A DNA stretch of 64,000 bases. Origin: Curvularia sp. ZM96 (lineage: Eukaryota; Ascomycota; Dothideomycetes; Pleosporales; Pleosporaceae). The stretch's first letter is position 1. Each line of letters opens with the position of its first letter. A program made the translations under genes and the position numbers. Where the stretch lies: positions 1,364,001 through 1,428,000 of the forward strand of contig JAJGBQ010000001.1 of the NCBI GenBank assembly GCA_022457065.1, read 5' to 3'. Of this stretch, positions 23,501 through 35,238 are shown piece after piece. Under the pieces are notes generated by a model. That model saw nothing but the letters and a program-made list of their open reading frames with translations, was not told where the DNA came from and did no database searches.

Positions 23501-25751
23501 TATCAGAGACGCACACTTACTCGCAGCGACTGCGTTGGCGAGATCGACCCCAACCGAAAATATGCAGACCAATTTAGGCGTAACACAAGCAGCCCAATCC
23601 ATGAGACAATGAACCAAAGTGGTCATTAGAATGGCACATAAGGACATATCTGAAGAAACGTAAATGCATTAGGATATTGGCATGGTGTGCCTGACGAGAA
23701 CGGGTTCCGAGAGTACCGGAGGGAGAAGGGTCCTTGCCGTCGTGTGAACTGCTTGCTGTCAATCTACATTCGTATCTGTGAGGGTTTGTGACTATGTGTA
23801 CAATGCCAAAGTTTTCAGCACTTAGGCATTGCACCCTGCGAACATTCTTTGCCTTGCCAGACAGAGATCAGTCACACTAGCGGCCAGCTGACCGAGTGGT
23901 GGATGGCTGTACGTAGCCCTCCTTTCCGGCATCTATGTATCCAGAACTCGGGCCCTTAGCCTCCAAGTGCGTATACCTTTGGAGTCGATGTACCTCGAAC
24001 GGCAGCATGGCAGCTACAGGCTCTTCAGGGTCCACGGCATATCCTCACACTGGAGAAAGGTGTTGGGCTCCAAAAAGGGGTCTCAAGATAGCCCAACGGG
24101 GAAGGGTTCGTAAGCCGATGTGCGAAACTGTTGAGACCTATGCCGCCGATGACGTTGGCGTACCACAAAACTGGCACACCTGTCCCAGCATATCGTGTCT
24201 CACCCAGCACCCGATCTCCTTACTCTTATTACATGTTCTCAGTGATAGATATTTGGCGGCCCTTGGATCCGAAACCTGTACAAAATAGAATGATGTCTTA
24301 GCTGGGCATGCGAGAAGGTACTCTCAGGCAAGAGACACGGTTGAAAACGTCCGTTCATGGCGACTCGCATTCGTCGCATAGCGGATACTAGAAACAGAAC
24401 CACCTTCGAACTCTTTTACCAAGTATTCCGATCTCTTTTCAAGCTTTATGAGGTTCTATAGGTGAGACCAAGGCCAGTTGTTTAGCCAGTTCCAACTATT
24501 CTTCTCGTTCTGCCTCCTTTCTCATGTCCCTTCTCACCCTATCATTGTTAATAACGACCACAACTCTTTTCTCTCAATAAGATCTCCTGTTGCTTTGCGT
24601 TTTTACTTATTGTTCCTGCTTCTTTCTTTCTTCGTGCATTCTGCCCGCCCAACAGATTCCCTAACAACCGCCATTCTGTGTGTTGTTTCATTGTCGAGAG
24701 CAAATCCATTCATCTTATCACCTTCCGCCTTTCCAACTCTAGGCGTCTTCTTACCAGACATTTATCTCTTAATGTTCACTGCTTATGGTCAGATCTGCGC
24801 ACGATTAATACAATATTTCGCGCCACTGAGTTTTTTTAATCCACCAATCAGGAGCATCGTAGTGATAATCCTGAGCCACTTGCTCTTAAGACTAGCTATG
24901 TCCTGCGTCTTTCTTATGCTTCTTGGTTGCTGAAAATAGTAGGTAAGCACGAACATTTCCATTTTTCCACAAGTGCTGTAAGCTCTTGGAGATTAGTCGG
25001 CGATGATGGTGATGGTGACGGAGGGTCGGGCCGCTATCGAGATCTGTAGGTAAGATAGCATGTTGGTGGCACAGAGATAAGACGCCGCAAAGCGGGTAGA
25101 GGCGAAATATGGCGATACGAATTGCAGAAGAGCTTACTGCAGTCACGGAGATGGTGCGATTCTTGGATAAGTCATTTTGCTTCTGAATGACGCTTCTATG
25201 GCCGACGTCGCAGCGTAGGCTGAAGCTTAATCGGACGTACAGTAAAATTATCAATTTTGGTTAGGCATAGTCAAAGAACGTTTAGTATTTGCATTGCTGA
25301 GTTTGGGGCTCGTCATGCTTTTGTCGTGATATGGAGGAATTGATTACGGAAACTATGCTCGCTCATTAATTCACTACGAACCCGTCTATATGTGATTTAT
25401 TCTGGCTAACTCCCGAATATTAGACTTTTGCACACGGAATATCTCCTTAGCATGCAAATAGCTAGCGAGACACAGTATAACCATCACTGAGAAAACTCAG
25501 ATTTTGGCTATGATGTGAACGCCGATACACGATATACATAAATCCGTGTGGTGAGGGTATCGATGCTGCATATGCCCTTTGTCAACGCCGTTGAATGCTT
25601 ATTGAAGACGAAAAAAAGATCACTCGCTCTATTGACGCGAGCATAACGCGAATGTAGCGTATATATGTGTGTGTGAATGATCAATCATGGCGTGGTCATG
25701 TTAGATGCTTCTGCTTTCTTCCTTCAGCCATGGCTGGTCCGATCATGGCAC
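17576..25751. other. 8.2-kb gene-poor region downstream of XlnR
   Basis: Between the XlnR stop and the SCC2 stop I find no credible protein gene. Open frames are short, overlap on both strands, mostly lack an ATG and show no domain-like composition. Base composition is not strongly AT rich, so it does not look like RIP-mutated repeat DNA. A pyrimidine-rich, leader-like stretch occurs at about 24480-24700. No tRNA, transposase or rRNA was recognised. Confidence 0.5.
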
Positions 25752-28700
25752 CTAATCCGAATCGTCATCGCCATCTGGTGTTCGTGAATTTCTCTTCTTC
25801 TTCGACCCCGCGGACCTTCCCCTTGCCTTCTTGGGCGTACTACCACCTAAGCTGACATTACTCTTCCGCTTCCTACCACGGCCACTGGTTGGAAAGGGAA
25901 TGCTGTTCTCTCCATCTTCGTTAGGCGTCTCATATCCTGCATCTAGAGTGTCATCCCCGTCTGCATCAACAAAAGTTTCCCGGTCGATGTCCAGCAAGTC
26001 TGCAAAATCGTAGCATTGCTTCATCATGCTTTCGCGAGAGCTGAGAGCATTCATGAGTCCGGACAGACGTTCCCATAAGTCTTTGCTAGTAGTAGCGAGG
26101 TGGTTGCGAGTTGCAGGTTTGGCGTATTCCTTCTGAGAAATGGGCCCGTTGTGCTTGATGCTATACCATCGCCGAACAAAACTTCGAGTCTCCCACACCA
26201 TCTGGAGAATCAAACAGGCAGTTGCGATTTGACGAAGGCGGCCGTCATCAATGTTTGGTGGCACGAGCTGAGGAATGCTTTGCTGTACTGGTGGTAATTG
26301 TTGGGGTGGTGGTACGCCGTTCATGTACTCATTGGCGAGCATTTGTTGATGGAAAGGGTCTATCAACTGTGGTTGCTCTACTTGAATATATTGCTTTGGG
26401 AGTTCTTCTGCAATGGCGACTCCCACGGCTGGCCCGGTGGTGTTGAGCACCATCGCTTCAACCGCATTGAGGAACACCGCGAGTTCTTCTTGGTGTGGAA
26501 AGTCGAGCAAGGCTAGATTCTCCAGGCAAAAACGAGCATATAGCACAGCCTCTGGTATGGGATCTCTAGCGTCCAGTTTGGAGAGGTCAAAGTCGATTTG
26601 TTTACAGAAGTTGACAATGAATTTCTTGAGACTTGCTTTTTTGCCCGTCTTGAGCGCCTCAAATAGTTTGGCAAGCTTTGGGGTATGAGTAGCTTCGACC
26701 ATTCCACGTGGATCGTTGAACAAATCCAGTTGATACCTGAAAGCCATGCGTATGGCCTGCATGTACTCTTTCTCCAGGTAAGATTCTTGCTTTTCATGGA
26801 TCCGTCTATGCTCGTCGCCCGCCACTTGGGCCAAACTTTTGTTCGGTGAAGTAGCCAAGGCTACAAGCGCAGCACCACATTCTTTGGGATGAACAAGTCC
26901 CTGGCGGCTGATGCTGGCAATGATGTCTGTGGCAATTACAGCAAGCTCATTCTTGTTCTGCAAAGCGGTTTTCACAAAGTCTTCCAGGAATCTTTGGGCG
27001 AGATGTAAAGTTGCTTGGTCGTTTCCAGTGGCCGCAAATGAAGTTTCCAATCGCGCTGAGCCATTGACAGCTCCCTTGCCGATAGCAATTTGCGCACCCG
27101 TTTCAGAACGCCGTTCAGCAACGGTGAAGAACTGTCTGAAGAACGACAGTGCGACATGCCTTAAGGAGTCATTGTCCTCGTTGATGAATATAAGTTTCAC
27201 TACCTTTTCAACCTCGGCACGCATGAAATGCTCTGGTGATTGTTGGCAAATACCGCCCATGCTTTGCAATGCTTGCTCGCGAATGTCCAGTTCCCAAGCC
27301 TGCATAGTAAAAGGTCGAACTGTCTCCAACAAGAGAAGTGATGGCGGAGGGGGAGACTTTTGAGTCAAAGATGGCTCCATCTGCTTCTTGAGGGCCTCAT
27401 TCTTGCTGATAGTAGCCCGCAGTTTGGCAACGAAAGGTTCGGCATATTCGTCGAGGCTACAGACTTGGCCAAAAGCGCCCAACAAGATTAGGTACGAAAG
27501 TATCTTCTCTTTCAGCTTGGTGGCGTCTTCTTTTTCCTTTTCCAATGTTGATGCTTTGGCTGATGCCAACACGGACGCCGATGACAATAATGGGCGAAGT
27601 TGACTGATGACAGAACATGTCGTTACGAAAATCTTCTCCGCACCTATGCTTGGTATCCCACTGATGGCCCAAAGGCAGTGGACAACATCTAGGAGAGTTT
27701 CTCTGCTTGTAGGCCAGCCCAAGGACGCGAACTTAGCTAGTTTAGGAACGTTGCGCATCAGACTGCCCCGAATCTCTTCCGCAAAAGCATGCTGAAGTGA
27801 GGGAAGTGTTGGTAGAACATGTCTGAAAACTACAACCGTCGGCCGCACGAGGGCCACGTCATCCGTATTGACGATTGTCTTTATGTAAAGTTTCAGATGC
27901 CGGAGGTAATCAACTGAGAATAAGGTGGGCTTGATCCTCGCGAAGACACTCAAGGTATTCATGACACGTGTCTGGGACTTGTTGTCTGTTCCATTTCCGG
28001 GGTCAATGACTTCATCGACTAGGTCTGCAACAAGCTCTCCACAAATGCGTAAGTTTGCAGCAGGCGACTTCGCTTCAGGTGATAGGCAATGGATGAAGAA
28101 CTTCTCGAAAGCTTCCAGATGCACCGTACTTTGGCCAACAGATTCGAGGAGGTCTACCATGAATGACGCTCGCTGGGCACGATTCAGTCGATGCTGACTA
28201 TCATCGGTTTTAGTGCCTGAGCTGGCAGTTGTCAGCCATATCTCTTCGAGGACGTTGCGACCGAGTTCTGCAATAGCACTCTCATCATCCTGCGAGGGAA
28301 GCAGCAAGGGAGCAGCAATCTTCAGTCGAACCTGCTTAGAGGTGGAGCGAAGATATATTTCTTTGAGCAGCTTGATCGCCTTTTTCTTCGGTCCATTAGA
28401 AGGATCGGTCGTCATATCCAGTATCTGAGGCAGGACATGTCGTTCAAGAGATGGCTCCTTCGCCAAACAATTAGACAGCAAGGACAACGTCGCTTCGCGA
28501 ACCATTGGCGAACTGTCCCGGAGTGAAGGTATCATCTTGATGACATGACCTTCGGAGATAACCTTGGGGTCTTTGTCCAACAGCTGTTGTAGTGCCGCAG
28601 TGCCTCGTGATCGAAGTTTTGGCGAAACTTTGTCCTGAGCGTATAGTTGCATGAAGTTGACTATTTGGGAGAGATACCTGCACACTTGGCTTTGGAGTGT

Positions 28701-31492
28701 AATTACACCGGCGGCCAGTTTGCTTTGGTCGTCTGAGACCGATTGGAACTTACTGTCATTTCAAGTTAGTTGTAGAACGACTTCAAGAATCATAATGCTT
28801 ACTATTTTCGAGCCAGCCATTTAGGATCCATGATCATGCTCTCCAAGCATTGCTGGACTTCCCTGATGGGCTGTGGCCGATTGTCCTCATTTGAGTCAGG
28901 ATAGGCCTTTGTAACAGCCGTAAGCCAAGAGCTGATATAACAGCCAGTTGTTGCTTGGAGGTGTGGGTCTTCTTGAGATGGCCGAAGGTCAAGATACTCA
29001 ACCAAAGACTCAATAACCATGCGGTAAGGGCCGTCAAAAGCAAGCAGATCCACGCTGTTGACACCCTCTTTTTGATCTTCACTCATGGCTTCATTCACGA
29101 GTCGATCTAGTTTTGAAGACAAGTCCGACTGCGAGATGTCTAGCCTCTGTCTGATCTTTTTGAGGTGGTCTTTGAAGTCAATAACACCGCAGCCTATCCT
29201 TGCCATTGTCGTAAGAGCCATATCCTTGTCAACCACTGAGTGCTTGTTCGCTTGGTCCTCTTGAAGTATAGTTCTCATGCGCACCAAAAGTACCTGTAGA
29301 AGCATCACAGCAGCGGGCCACTGGGGAGACCCGAGGACGTTGCAGAAATCGTCGATAAAGAGATCGAGAAGATTGCGAAAGGGTTTGTCACCAGACTTAG
29401 AGGTATTTGATGCACGCTCACAGAGCTGGGTTGCAATAAAAGAGGCAGTGTTGGTCGCCGTAGTGGTCAGATTTTGCGCGATGAACGTCGGGCTGCCTCT
29501 ACCCTTGTTCACTTTTCTCGCAGTCTTTGGAGATGTGCCGGGCTCATAATCGCTGACGTCGTCCTCCACTATAATATCCTTGATCTCACCACCAGCCGAC
29601 GAGGTAGTACGAGGGTCAGGGTTTGTTGCAACAACCTGAACGAAACGCATGAAAAGTGCGGAGATTGTCATAATGGGCACTTCTCGAGCGGATATGAATT
29701 GCCTGGCGCTCGCCTTCTTGTCGGGAAGCTTTTCCAAATTGCTGAAAATTCCGCTGAGGATTGATGTACGTTGATCTGGATAACGAGCAAAGATCTGAGC
29801 GAGCACGTCCATCGCCTTTTGGCGGAAGTGCTCGAACTTCCTAATGGTAAACAGTGAGTCTTTTTCATGTTCGCTGTTCTGCTCCACTAGAAGCTCAAGT
29901 GTCAGGTACTCCAGCGTGTTAAGCGCCCGATCGGATAGATTGTATTTGCCTATAACAGTTGCGAACCGAGCAAGGACGGCTCCACAGTGACGCAAGACTA
30001 CTTGCAGGTCCTGTCTGTTAGCTGACACGGCATTGAAGAGATCTTGAGACTCGCCCGATCGCCGCGATTGGACAATGGGAATGATACATGCATCCTTGAC
30101 GAGCTTGATAAGATCAATGATGGTATCGACTATGTCTTCTCGTCGCATGCGGTAGTCGTCGCGGCCTTCTATCATCGTTTCCAATAGAAGTTTTGAGGAT
30201 TTGAGTGCAAGTTTAGCTGTTACGATGCTTTCAGTGAGCTCCATCCCGGTCTCATCTTGTGAGAAGAGTCCGTTCTTGGTTGTTGATAAGACCGTCGGAT
30301 GAAGGAGTGATTGTATGTGCATGACCAGCTCCACGGGAAGTGCATCAAAGCGTCCTAAGCTGACCACGCCCGACATCTTTTCTGAGAGGTTATCCATTGA
30401 TCGCGGCTTAAGCACGTTGAGTTCTCCATCAGGTGTCGTTATCTTGGTGAAATGCTGCGAACCATCCAGGTCGTCTTTGTCTTCTGTTAAGCTGGTAACG
30501 AGAGTATCCAGCAGTTCAATCTTTCCATCCGCGATCTCTCGTTCGTGGGGTCTTAGCACAGCAGCTCCACCCTCGACTCTGCTACCTTCCTGCTTTTGCG
30601 ACAAACGTTCCGGTGTCTCGATCTTATCGATATACCTAAATTCTTCGCGCGAAACAGCTTTTGGTTTTATAATCACAGCTGGTCCAGGAGGACGAACAGG
30701 CGTGCTACTTGGGGCGGATGCAATAGCGCTGGGCGGGTATGGTAGGTCAGCGTTTTGATCGGAGGGAGCAGGAAGCTGAGGTGCTACGCGGGCTTGTTGC
30801 GACGCAGCGGGTTGTTGGGGAGGGGGGCGTTCTTTGCGAGGTTGTTCAGGTGCTCCAACGTCCGGTGCTAGCCATGTCAGTACAAACATAACCCAGTGAC
30901 AAGGGAAATTTACTCGTGAATGTCACATCCGTCTGCTTCAACAACATACGCGCAAACGGACTAAGCGCCGGTGTAAATCCAGAAGAGTCTCCATTTGTGC
31001 CTTTTACAGGACTGTCTGGCGGAGGTGTCGCTAGTTGCGGCATGGGCTTAAAATGGCTATGAATGTTAGGAATTGCTTCTCGGTCGAACTCCAAGCAAAC
31101 TCACTACTCTGGTAGCTTGTCACGATGAAGAAGATTACGGAGCTGCTTCAGCGTGTTGTGTAGGTGTTGCGCGGTGGACTGGCCTTCGATTTCGTCGTTC
31201 AGGATACCCACGGCTTTCTTTGCAGCCTTTTGTTGTTCCGTAGTCAAGGTAGTAGGCGGAGTAGGAGGTTCGGAAGTCGGGAAAGGTATTATATCTATCC
31301 GTTTGTCAATCGTCTGTCGTGGAAGGTGAGAGAGCCTGGCGCAACTAAGATGCGCAAGTGAAGCAGTCACTTACCTGGCGAGAAGGGGATAATCGAAGTA
31401 AATGGCGAATACGGAAGGGCATCGTCGACAGTGGGAGGAGGCCTCCGGAATGGGAGTCCGCCACCGTTGACATTATGCCAATCTCCGTTCAT
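25752..31492 (-). CDS. SCC2: Cohesin loader subunit SCC2 (Mis4/Nipped-B/NIPBL)
   Basis: Five exons on the minus strand: 31492-31375, 31294-31105, 31056-30914, 30867-28803, 28752-25752; 1838 residues. Introns are 80, 48, 46 and 50 bp with consensus ends, and the phases all agree. The N-terminus (ALPYSPFTSIIPFSP) resembles the segment that other fungal Mis4 proteins share. Long helical HEAT-repeat regions follow, for example VSPKLRSRGTAALQQLLDKD and IPSLRDSSPMVREATLSLLS. The C-terminus is a basic, probably nuclear-localising tail (GRGRKRKS, TPKKARGR). SCC2 with SCC4 loads cohesin onto chromatin. The gene is divergent from RPA12 across 366 bp that contains one ACGCGT box. Confidence 0.93.
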
Positions 31493-31858
31493 TGCGCTCG
31501 CGCTTGACAAGTTGAACAGTCCTAGGAGTGGACAAGCGTGGTGTAGGCGCCGACAGTGTACGTTGTGGGTGGAGTTCGAGCGATCGTTATTCCATCGTTC
31601 CGGCGCGCATCATCTGGCTGTATGGTCCTGGTTCCCTCCTCAGATCACTCACGCGAGCAATGCGCTCTGGTGTCTTCTTCGCTGTGGCGGCTTTACGTTG
31701 AAAGCACCTATGATCGAATGGTGGTGACGGCCGGACGCGTTCTGACCGCCTACCGCTCTCGGACTAGCCTGTCGCAGCCGCGGAAGTCGCGATTCCCTGT
31801 AACTTTTTTCTAAACCCTCCACGCCCATCATTGATTTTACGACAACAACCTGCTCATC
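31493..31858. promoter_or_regulatory. Bidirectional promoter between SCC2 and RPA12, with one MCB-like ACGCGT
   Basis: These 366 bp separate two divergent start codons. ACGCGT, the core of the MluI cell-cycle box bound by MBF-type factors, occurs once at 31735-31740, about 243 bp before the SCC2 ATG. One six-base site can occur by chance, so the regulatory meaning is inference. Confidence 0.35.
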
Positions 31859-32342
31859 ATGTCAGCTATTGGTTAGCACCTCCCACATTCAAAACTGAAT
31901 ATGAAACATTTACTGACTGAGTAAATAGGATCCCTTGTCTTCTGCACTGACTGCGGTAATCTGCTGGACGGCTCCGCAGGGAAACAGCAACAGAATATAG
32001 TTCTAACATGTGGTATCTGCGGTGCTCAGAACAAAGACACATCTTCAAAGACTGTGGTTACAGTCTCTAAGCCCACCGCCTTCCCGTCTTCCTTGCGCGC
32101 AAAGAGATCCCAGGTGCAAACCTTTTCCGAGGAGGATGTGCAGACCACCAGCGTAATCAACCACCCGTGTGAGAAATGCGGAAGAGAGCAAGTGCGATAC
32201 TACACTCAACAGCTACGAAGTGCAGACGAAGGAACCACAGTATTTTATGAGTGCGACTGTGGTCATAAGTATGTTTACACGATCACTTCCAAATTGGAAC
32301 TCATACTGATTGCTATCTTACAGGTGGAACACGAATAACTGA
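31859..32342 (+). CDS. RPA12: DNA-directed RNA polymerase I subunit RPA12 (A12.2)
   Basis: Three exons: 31859-31871 (13 nt), 31929-32268, 32324-32342; 123 residues, close to the yeast protein. The short exons are fixed by phase and restore MSAIGSLVFCTDCG and CGHKWNTNN. The N-terminal zinc ribbon uses C10, C13, C32 and C35. The C-terminal TFIIS-like ribbon has C85, C88 and then C113 and C115, with the acidic hairpin residues D104 and E105 that in TFIIS-like proteins support RNA cleavage. The last pair is spaced CxC rather than the usual CxxC. The protein acts in the nucleolus in rRNA synthesis, proofreading and termination. It is convergent with the deoxyhypusine hydroxylase gene, stops 78 bp apart. 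Confidence 0.94.
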
Positions 32343-32420
32343 ACTGGGTCGTACACGTACATTGTACTCGTTGGATTCCATGTAACCCAAACGCCATGCG
32401 CATGCAACATGGCACACATT

Positions 32421-33455
32421 TTAAGCCGCAGCAACCTGCGGCACGATTGCGTACTCCATTTCCCCGTTCTTCTCGAACTCTGCCATATCAAGCGCCACAA
32501 CCACACTGTCTCGTACTACCTGTTCTGGATCGTTCAAGAATTTGCGCAAAGTCTCCTCAACACCCTCCTCATCCCCCAGGCTACCCAGCGCCTCTGCTGC
32601 CTCGTGGCGAACCATGCTAGCCTCCTTTGTGTTACTAAGTGCAGCTGTCAAACTGGGAATTGACGCAGGATGCGATAGCTGACCGAAAACGAATGCGATC
32701 TCGTGACGGAAGAGAGCGGATGGGTCGCTGAAACCGCGGGCAAGCGCTTGTACAGCTGGGACAGCAGTTGGGAGATCGGGTGGCGAAGAAAGGTCACGCA
32801 GAGCAAACATGGCTCGATAACGCTGGAACAAGGGCAGGGATGTATCGAGCAGTGTCTTTTCAAGTTCCGGTATGGATGGCTGCTCGGTGCTTTGTGGTAG
32901 TGGTGGTGCCGGATCGATTGATGTGAAGTCACTTGACAATGTTAGCAAATTAACAGACACATGGAAGGCTTTGCAGACGTACCTCTTTTTCAGCTTCTCT
33001 TGTCCCTTCTGCAGCCCATGATCCCACTCTATGCGATCAACAGCAATGTCGCAAGTCTCCCGCACAACATCAACCTCCTGGACATCGTCTCTCAACTGTT
33101 TCAATAGTTCTAGACTCCCCTTGTCGCTCAGTGCACCAAGTGCCTCCGCAGCCTCGTGCCTGCACATGGAGTCTTCTTCCTTGTCTTGCAACACGGCCCT
33201 CAGTGGCGCAATAGCCGCATCATGGCCAGATTGACCCAGGCAGTAAGCGAGTTCATGCTTCAGAAGAGCAGACGGCGAGGAAAAGGCGGCGCCAATGGCT
33301 TCGATTGCGGGGATGGTTTGTTCGGTCGGTGGGTTAAGGCCTGCGAGGTACTTCAAAGAGAAGAGAGCACGGAATCGTCGGGCGAGGGGCTCCGATTCTG
33401 ATGTAAGAATCTTGCGCAGGGTCACGACCTGCGTGTCTTGCTCGGTGACGGCCAT
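32421..33455 (-). CDS. LIA1: Deoxyhypusine hydroxylase (eIF5A modification)
   Basis: Two exons: 33455-32983 and 32931-32421; 327 residues. The 51-bp intron (donor GTACGT, acceptor CAAG) has no stop and is a multiple of three, so the unspliced frame also reads through to 344 residues. Splicing restores KKSDFTSIDPAPP, as in homologues. The protein is a dyad of HEAT-like repeats carrying four His-Glu metal ligands: H67-E68, H100-E101, H234-E235 and H267-E268, in contexts such as RHEAAEALG. The enzyme is a diiron monooxygenase that converts deoxyhypusine to hypusine on eIF5A in the cytosol. All four ligand pairs are intact. Confidence 0.94.
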   Translation of the reverse strand: MAVTEQDTQVVTLRKILTSESEPLARRFRALFSLKYLAGLNPPTEQTIPAIEAIGAAFSSPSALLKHELAYCLGQSGHDAAIAPLRAVLQDKEEDSMCRHEAAEALGALSDKGSLELLKQLRDDVQEVDVVRETCDIAVDRIEWDHGLQKGQEKLKKRYVCKAFHVSVNLLTLSSDFTSIDPAPPLPQSTEQPSIPELEKTLLDTSLPLFQRYRAMFALRDLSSPPDLPTAVPAVQALARGFSDPSALFRHEIAFVFGQLSHPASIPSLTAALSNTKEASMVRHEAAEALGSLGDEEGVEETLRKFLNDPEQVVRDSVVVALDMAEFEKNGEMEYAIVPQVAAA

Positions 33456-33976
33456 TTTGTTTATTTTTTAAAGGAGTGTTGAGTGGCAGAAGAAAAGAGC
33501 AGATGATGATCGCCTTTGGGCGCGGCTCAACTCTTTTTTGGTGGGGGGTCTAGAGATTTGGTGGGGTTCTAAATTCATCTGATAAGATCTTCACCGCACC
33601 TGCGTACTAAGACCAGGGGTAGCCTATTTAGGTTAGCCCGCATGTGACAGCGTGGCAGCGAGTCCTTGTTCCTGCATTATGCGGGACACAGCCAGCCTCC
33701 CGGCCCTGTTTTCACAATGACTCTTTGCCCTCACTTTCAGCGTCTTTGACAAGACATGGTGAAAGGCCGCTCACAAGGCAGTAGGAAAACAAAGACATCA
33801 CTTGCATTCGGCCTGTCCGCTTCATCTTCACCTTCACCGTTACCTTCACTTTCACCTTCACCGCAACACGCGCCTATAACAATTGACTGAACCCCTCGAC
33901 CCCACTCACCCTACATCTCTTCTCGCTCTATTACCTGTTCGTACGTGCGCGTCTAAAGCATTGTCTTTCCATCATC
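33456..33976. promoter_or_regulatory. Divergent promoter region with a TTCACC-type hexamer repeat
   Basis: This 521-bp region separates deoxyhypusine hydroxylase from the next gene. It holds an imperfect hexamer repeat of TTCACC/TTCACT units at 33821-33862 and a CT-rich leader before the downstream ATG. No gene was seen. Confidence 0.4.
33821..33862 (+). repeat. Imperfect TTCACC hexamer microsatellite
   Basis: About seven imperfect copies of a TTCACC-like unit lie in the 5' region of the gene starting at 33977. The repeat is visible directly; any effect on expression is unknown. Confidence 0.7.
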
Positions 33977-35238
33977 ATGGCGTTCTTTCGCAATGTCTCC
34001 GATCGCTTCTGGAACTATATAAGTCCGCGCAAGACCCAGCAACGACGAGACAAGCCTTTTGCCTTCAAGACGCCCGCAGTACCTCCTCGACCCACAACCA
34101 CTCGCCAAGAGGCAGTGAAACCAGTAGCGACAAAGAAAAGCCCGAAAGCGCGAATCGAGAACTGGGACGCACAAACACCGAGTCCTCATTATGACATCGA
34201 TGCGACACTTCTACCTCCTTCCCCGCCCGCCTCGGCCATGCTCTCGGATGATCTCGAAGGCGATACGCTGGTGCCTTTGTCACCTGTTGCGCCCGAGCAG
34301 AAAATGGAGGGATCTTCCGAAGATGAGTGGGATGCGAACGAGGAAACTATGGTAGTCGACGACGGAACATACATGGACCAACAGAAGCGTATCAACGTTG
34401 AAGAGGAGCGTAGAAGGAAAGATCAGCAGGGTCTCCAGTTGCGCACTGCTGGCTGGTCTGAGGACGCAATTTTCCTGTTTCAAAAGCTGGGAATGCGCGG
34501 TCTTGAGCCGTTGCTCCCGGCCGAATGGATCAACGATTTTGAGACTCTGCCTGGAGATCTTTTCACCGAGAAACTTGACCAAGCTTTCGTAAAACCTGCC
34601 TTTGGCACTGAATATAGTGGTAAGCCTTCTGGTCTTCGTTACGGCAATTAATTCACTAACATGAGAAAGCACAAACCGCTCTTAATAGGCTTTTTGATCT
34701 AGGAGGCTTGGTCCGGGATGCCTGGCATACGCGCGCAAAGCGCACTCCTGAATATCAGATTGGCAAAGCGGTGAAAGCATATACCAAATGGGCAATGAAA
34801 GACGGAAAAGTCGACCGACTTTGGTCCCAACTGCCGTTGTTCCAGACGATCACATTCTCACGAAAAATACACCCAAGTGTTAGCGAGGAGAGAATGCTTG
34901 AGAAGCTCGGTCGACTGCATGAATTATGGCACGAAGCTCTACAGATAGATGGGACCGACAGACATAAAGAATCCACCGTGGCAGAAGTTCCAACATTGTA
35001 CGGAATCACTGCATCACATACTGTTGTGGCGTTCGTTAGCTACGCTCCAACGACGAAAGATGGGGAGCAGCCGCACCTTCGACTCATTGCAATGTACGAC
35101 TATGGCAAAGAGGGTTACGACGTTTGGAACGCGCTCTCCATAGCCATCTTCATTATTCACTGCAGGAACCGAATGATGCAGTTGAGTGACTGCCTCCCAG
35201 AGCCAGAGATCTTCTCCGAAGAAGACCCTGATCTGTGA
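33977..35238 (+). CDS. Conserved fungal hypothetical protein
   Basis: Exons 33977-34619 and 34670-35238; 403 residues. The intron is 50 bp with donor GTAAGC and a CACTAAC branch point. I do not recognise a named domain. The first 115 residues are basic and Pro/Ser rich. An acidic and then Arg-rich segment (EEERRRKDQQG) follows. The second half looks folded: WSEDAIFLFQKLGMRGLEPL, LFDLGGLVRDAWHTRAK, and a beta-rich part around AFVSYAPTTKDGEQPHLRLI. The WSEDAIFLFQKL and PLLPAEW pattern feels like a conserved Pezizomycotina family without assigned function. No membrane segment or signal peptide is evident. Confidence 0.75.

Noticed and set aside
23871..23960. tRNA-like D-arm (TGACCGAGTGGT)
   Set aside because: No matching acceptor stem, anticodon arm or GTTCGA T-arm follows at the right distance, so this is a chance match.
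24478..24933. 151-codon hydrophobic frame
   Set aside because: It begins without an ATG, lies in a pyrimidine-rich stretch that biases translation to Phe/Leu/Ser, and has no domain pattern.
28802..30889. SCC2 read as two or more separate genes
   Set aside because: Splice sites and reading phase join all pieces into one 1838-residue product with continuous HEAT-repeat character.
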